From CAZTLE01 sp964614415 (GTDB lineage Bacteria; Bacteroidota; Bacteroidia; Flavobacteriales; Flavobacteriaceae), in NCBI GenBank assembly GCA_964614415.1, contig CAZTLE010000084.1, positions 1 through 16,664 of the forward strand: DNA of 16,664 bases. The letters are read 5' to 3'. The notes below the pieces were generated by a model, which searched no databases, was not told the origin of the DNA, and saw nothing but the letters and a program-made list of their open reading frames with translations. Shown piece by piece: positions 14,823 through 16,664 of this stretch. A program made the position numbers and the translations under genes. Position 1 is the stretch's first letter. Each line of letters starts with the position of its first letter.

Positions 14823-15422
14823 TTTCTCTTCAAATTCCGGACAATCCAGTCGAATGTCGGTTTCTAATAAGTCCTTTTTCAATAGGTTACAGTATGCCTG
14901 ATCCCCTTGCTTTTCGTAAAACCGGCATCCGAAACAGGTCCGTTGCACTTGCAATACGCCCGCCCGGTTGAGCTTATATATTAGCTCACTCAAGGTTTTG
15001 AAGACGCCCTCTAGTTCCGCCTTGTCGAGCTTGTCAACCTGATTGTATAACGGATCTGTGAAGGCGCTTAGTTCACCTATGAGTTGCTTTCCTGATTCAG
15101 ATAAGTAGATCGTATAGCTACGACTGTCGGCAGAGGAGTGATCTTTTACAATAAACCCTTTTTTATCGAGGACCTTTACGGCATCGCTTATCGTGGGTTT
15201 AGTGAGGTTGAACTCACGTGCCAGATGACTCACGTTGCATAATTCGGGTTTGTGATTGGCAATAAAAATGAGCAATTGAATTTGAATGGGGCTCAAACCA
15301 ACCACTTTCGCCTTTTCCCAAAGAAGTACCTTGAACACTTCGGAAAGGCGCTCAAGGCCTACTACCACTTTGCTTGAAAGATCCATTTCCTGCTTATCAG
15401 GGTTAAAAACGCTATCATTCAT
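14814..15422 (-). CDS. MarR-family regulator with a C-terminal four-cysteine domain
   Basis: A 202-residue transcriptional regulator. The winged helix-turn-helix spans about 44-115: PIQIQLLIFIANH, LCNVSHLAREF, the recognition helix NLTKPTISDAVKVLDKKG (72-89), and a wing with SSADSRSYTIYLSESG (96-111). Flanking helices form the MarR dimerisation part. Unlike classical MarR (about 140-150 residues), a C-terminal extension carries CFGCRFYEKQGDQAYC and then LDCPEF: Cys163, Cys166, Cys178 and Cys194 in a C-x2-C-x11-C-x15-C pattern, suggesting a bound metal or iron-sulphur cluster, or a redox switch. A second in-frame ATG, at residue 13 (15386), is an alternative start. A likely operator and a hairpin lie just upstream. 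Upstream genes (DUF2024, lipoprotein) run in the same direction, so marR may be transcribed both from its own promoter and by read-through. Confidence 0.92.
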   Translation of the reverse strand: MNDSVFNPDKQEMDLSSKVVVGLERLSEVFKVLLWEKAKVVGLSPIQIQLLIFIANHKPELCNVSHLAREFNLTKPTISDAVKVLDKKGFIVKDHSSADSRSYTIYLSESGKQLIGELSAFTDPLYNQVDKLDKAELEGVFKTLSELIYKLNRAGVLQVQRTCFGCRFYEKQGDQAYCNLLKKDLLETDIRLDCPEFEEKLV

Positions 15423-15423
15423 A

Positions 15424-15457
15424 AACTTGCCTGCCGGGTGTTTTCGACAGGCAAGTT
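15424..15457 (-). other. Ten-bp perfect hairpin abutting the marR start codon
   Basis: AACTTGCCTG pairs perfectly with CAGGCAAGTT around a 14-nt loop. On the minus strand the 3' arm ends one base before the marR ATG, where a ribosome would have to bind. There is no T-run, so termination is unlikely. The arms resemble the small hairpin before murG (5231-5246). Confidence 0.75.
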
Positions 15458-15468
15458 AGCAATCCTAA
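15456..15468. promoter_or_regulatory. Putative MarR operator upstream of marR (one mismatch)
   Basis: TTAGCAATCCTAA matches the perfect palindrome found before the lipoprotein gene (TTAGGAATCCTAA) at 12 of 13 positions. It lies 34 nt upstream of the marR start and 6 nt from the DUF2024 stop codon, and touches the outer end of the hairpin stem. Its position suits autoregulation; binding by this MarR is inferred. Confidence 0.5.
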
Positions 15469-15473
15469 TTAAA

Positions 15474-15737
15474 CTAATCACAGTTTTCCATTTCCAATAT
15501 GTAAAACCCCTGGGCGGCTATGGCGGATGTCATGGCTTCGGTTGCCTGTTCAATATGACAGTAGCGACATTCGCTCGACGTTAGGTTTTTTGTTTGGAAA
15601 GGCTTGGTGCTTAGAAATGCGTGTCCGTAGTTCAGTACGGTTGCGATATCTGTGATACTACTGGGTACAATGATATCGAAGTGCATTTGCTTCCCGTCGT
15701 TTCGGTCCACATAGGTGTCCCACACAGAAACTTCCAT
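15474..15737 (-). CDS. DUF2024 family protein
   Basis: An 87-residue soluble protein matching DUF2024 along its whole length: the start MEVSVWDTYVDRNDGKQMHFDIIVP, a central LNYGHAFL, the conserved SECRYCHIEQA segment with a CxxCH motif (Cys57, Cys60, His61), and the ending GFYILEMENCD, with a further Cys86. The family's biochemical function is not established. The CxxC could bind a metal or be redox active. The start codon is one nucleotide after the stop of the lipoprotein gene, so the two are almost certainly co-transcribed and probably translationally coupled. The downstream neighbour is the MarR regulator. Confidence 0.88.
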   Translation of the reverse strand: MEVSVWDTYVDRNDGKQMHFDIIVPSSITDIATVLNYGHAFLSTKPFQTKNLTSSECRYCHIEQATEAMTSAIAAQGFYILEMENCD

Positions 15738-15738
15738 A

Positions 15739-16467
15739 CTATTTTTGTTTTACGGTATAGGGTAGCGACAGATCACCACTGGCGACACTAAATACAGCAT
15801 ATACACCTAACATGGGTAAGGTATCGTCGCTGGTATTGACCTTCATGAACGCGGTTACACCGTCGTAGTTAAAACCGGTCGCATTGTTGATCCTGTAATC
15901 CGGAACGACCACTTTGATTGTGTTGCCTTTGGCTACCACCGGATAACCCGGGGAATCCATATACATGGGCATTCCGGGATTTGTTGGAGGTAGTACGACG
16001 GTTTTGTCAGCCTTTTTGAATTGCTTTACCGAAAATCCTCCGGCCACTCGTTGATCTTCTTGCAGGAGTACCCAGTGAGGATGCCAGATAACACCGTCGT
16101 TGTCAAAAATGTTATCGCTGTTCTCATCCCACAAAGGAGTGTCATCAAAATCAGGATGGGAGGTAAGGGCCAGGGCTACGATTCCCGAGGTTTCTCCAAA
16201 ACCAACATCCTTTGACGACAGACTGGTCACAAAGACATAACCGAGTACCGGCGCACCGTCCAGGGATCCTGCTTTTGTAGGAACCGTTTTACCGGCGTCT
16301 CCTTTTACGTGCAATGTCCAGACGGTAATACCCAGGTCGGAATGATGGGATACCTCAGTCGTTTCAATAGTGAAATCATCGTTATTGTAGGGGTTCTTTT
16401 GTGCACAGGAACTCAGACTAAGTCCGGTTAGTGCGAAAACGAATACTACTAATTTGAGCTTACTCAT
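15739..16467 (-). CDS. Predicted lipoprotein of unknown function
   Basis: A 242-residue exported protein. Residues 1-20 form a lipoprotein signal peptide (KLKLVVFVFALTGLSLSSC) with lipobox LSSC and Cys21 as the predicted lipidated residue; it is the only cysteine. Alternating hydrophobic strands suggest a beta-rich mature domain. There is an acidic DENSDNIFDNDG loop (about residues 113-124), which looks like a possible calcium site, followed closely by VIWHPHWVLL with two histidines. I do not recognise the family. It is placed between a thioredoxin-like gene and DUF2024 in one direction, with a palindromic operator candidate 15 nt before its start. A periplasmic or surface role in the same stress or redox response is an inference from context. 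Confidence 0.85.
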   Translation of the reverse strand: MSKLKLVVFVFALTGLSLSSCAQKNPYNNDDFTIETTEVSHHSDLGITVWTLHVKGDAGKTVPTKAGSLDGAPVLGYVFVTSLSSKDVGFGETSGIVALALTSHPDFDDTPLWDENSDNIFDNDGVIWHPHWVLLQEDQRVAGGFSVKQFKKADKTVVLPPTNPGMPMYMDSPGYPVVAKGNTIKVVVPDYRINNATGFNYDGVTAFMKVNTSDDTLPMLGVYAVFSVASGDLSLPYTVKQK

Positions 16468-16482
16468 ACTATTTCTTTTAAA

Positions 16483-16495
16483 TTAGGAATCCTAA
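16483..16495. promoter_or_regulatory. Putative MarR operator before the lipoprotein-DUF2024 operon
   Basis: TTAGGAATCCTAA is a perfect palindrome with six-base arms (TTAGGA/TCCTAA) about a central A, 15 nt before the lipoprotein ATG. A bound dimer would block promoter clearance or ribosome access. A further TTAGG half-site lies at 16514-16518, at the end of the upstream gene. Binding by the MarR protein encoded at 14814-15422 is inferred from the second copy before that gene. Confidence 0.55.
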
Positions 16496-16513
16496 CTATA
16501 TAAGATAAAAAAA

Positions 16514-16664
16514 TTAGGCTTTCACTTCTTCCATAGAAGCGCCATAGTTAATGTGTAGCACGGAGCCGGTGGGAGTTACCAATGCGGGTACCGATTGTAC
16601 ACCGGCCTGTTCTGCTTCGGAGATACGGGATCGGTCGGTGCCTATATGCACCACTTCCACCTGG
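16514..16664 (-). CDS. Thioredoxin-like protein, C-terminal fragment cut by the window edge
   Basis: The minus-strand frame is open from the window edge to a TAA at 16514-16516 and encodes the last 49 residues of a protein; the 5' part lies beyond the window. The fragment reads VEVVHIGTDRSRISEAEQAG, then VQSVPALVTPTGSVLHINYG and a short helix ending ASMEEVKA. The order of a helix (SEAEQAGV), a VPAL segment with the thioredoxin cis-proline, a beta hairpin (VTPTGSVLHINYG) and a final helix is the C-terminal half of a thioredoxin fold. The CxxC active site, if present, would be in the missing part. It lies 46 nt upstream of the lipoprotein gene, same direction. Confidence 0.75.
   Translation of the reverse strand, partial: QVEVVHIGTDRSRISEAEQAGVQSVPALVTPTGSVLHINYGASMEEVKA

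Overview
The window looks like a chromosomal segment of a Flavobacteriaceae-type Bacteroidota, probably a marine or environmental one. The evidence is the gene order of the division and cell wall (dcw) cluster, a MraY with an extra-long periplasmic insertion, a very long FtsZ ending in NNSFLHDNVD, weak or absent Shine-Dalgarno sequences, and degenerate short-period repeats in intergenic gaps. Species cannot be named from the sequence alone.

Left part, plus strand (1-11895): the 3' two thirds of the dcw cluster, in the order murE (5' end cut off), mraY, a four-helix-bundle S23-family gene, murD, ftsW, murG, murC, ftsQ, ftsA, ftsZ. These genes make the meso-DAP type peptidoglycan precursor (MurE, MurD, MurC in the cytoplasm; MraY and MurG build lipid I and lipid II at the membrane), polymerise it at the septum (FtsW), and assemble the divisome (FtsQ, FtsA, FtsZ). 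Most genes are within 11 nt of each other or overlap. Three junctions are interrupted by unusual repeats. The S23 gene between mraY and murD is bracketed by two oppositely oriented heptad arrays. The ftsW-murG and ftsA-ftsZ gaps each hold a heptad array followed by an octad array and share an exact 19-bp word. A strong intrinsic terminator closes the cluster after ftsZ.

Middle part, minus strand (11947-14763): a compact four-gene operon runs from a secreted serine hydrolase (beta-lactamase fold), through a three-TM small protein and an ECF-type sigma factor, to a two-TM protein whose start overlaps the sigma stop and which may be its anti-sigma partner. Upstream of this lies a separate four-TM membrane protein with a plausible Bacteroidota-type promoter.

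Right part, minus strand (14814-16664): the C-terminal end of a thioredoxin-like protein, a predicted lipoprotein, a DUF2024 protein with a CxxCH motif, and a MarR-family regulator with a C-terminal four-cysteine domain. A near-perfect 13-nt palindrome, TTAGGAATCCTAA, lies before the lipoprotein gene, and a 12/13 copy lies before marR. This suggests a small autoregulated, possibly redox- or metal-responsive, regulon.

The two most unusual signals are the heptad-array-bracketed S23 cassette with its related solo arrays inside an essential gene cluster, and the putative MarR/thioredoxin/DUF2024/lipoprotein regulon with its shared operator. No tRNA, rRNA, CRISPR array, IS element or gene-free stretch above 300 nt was seen.
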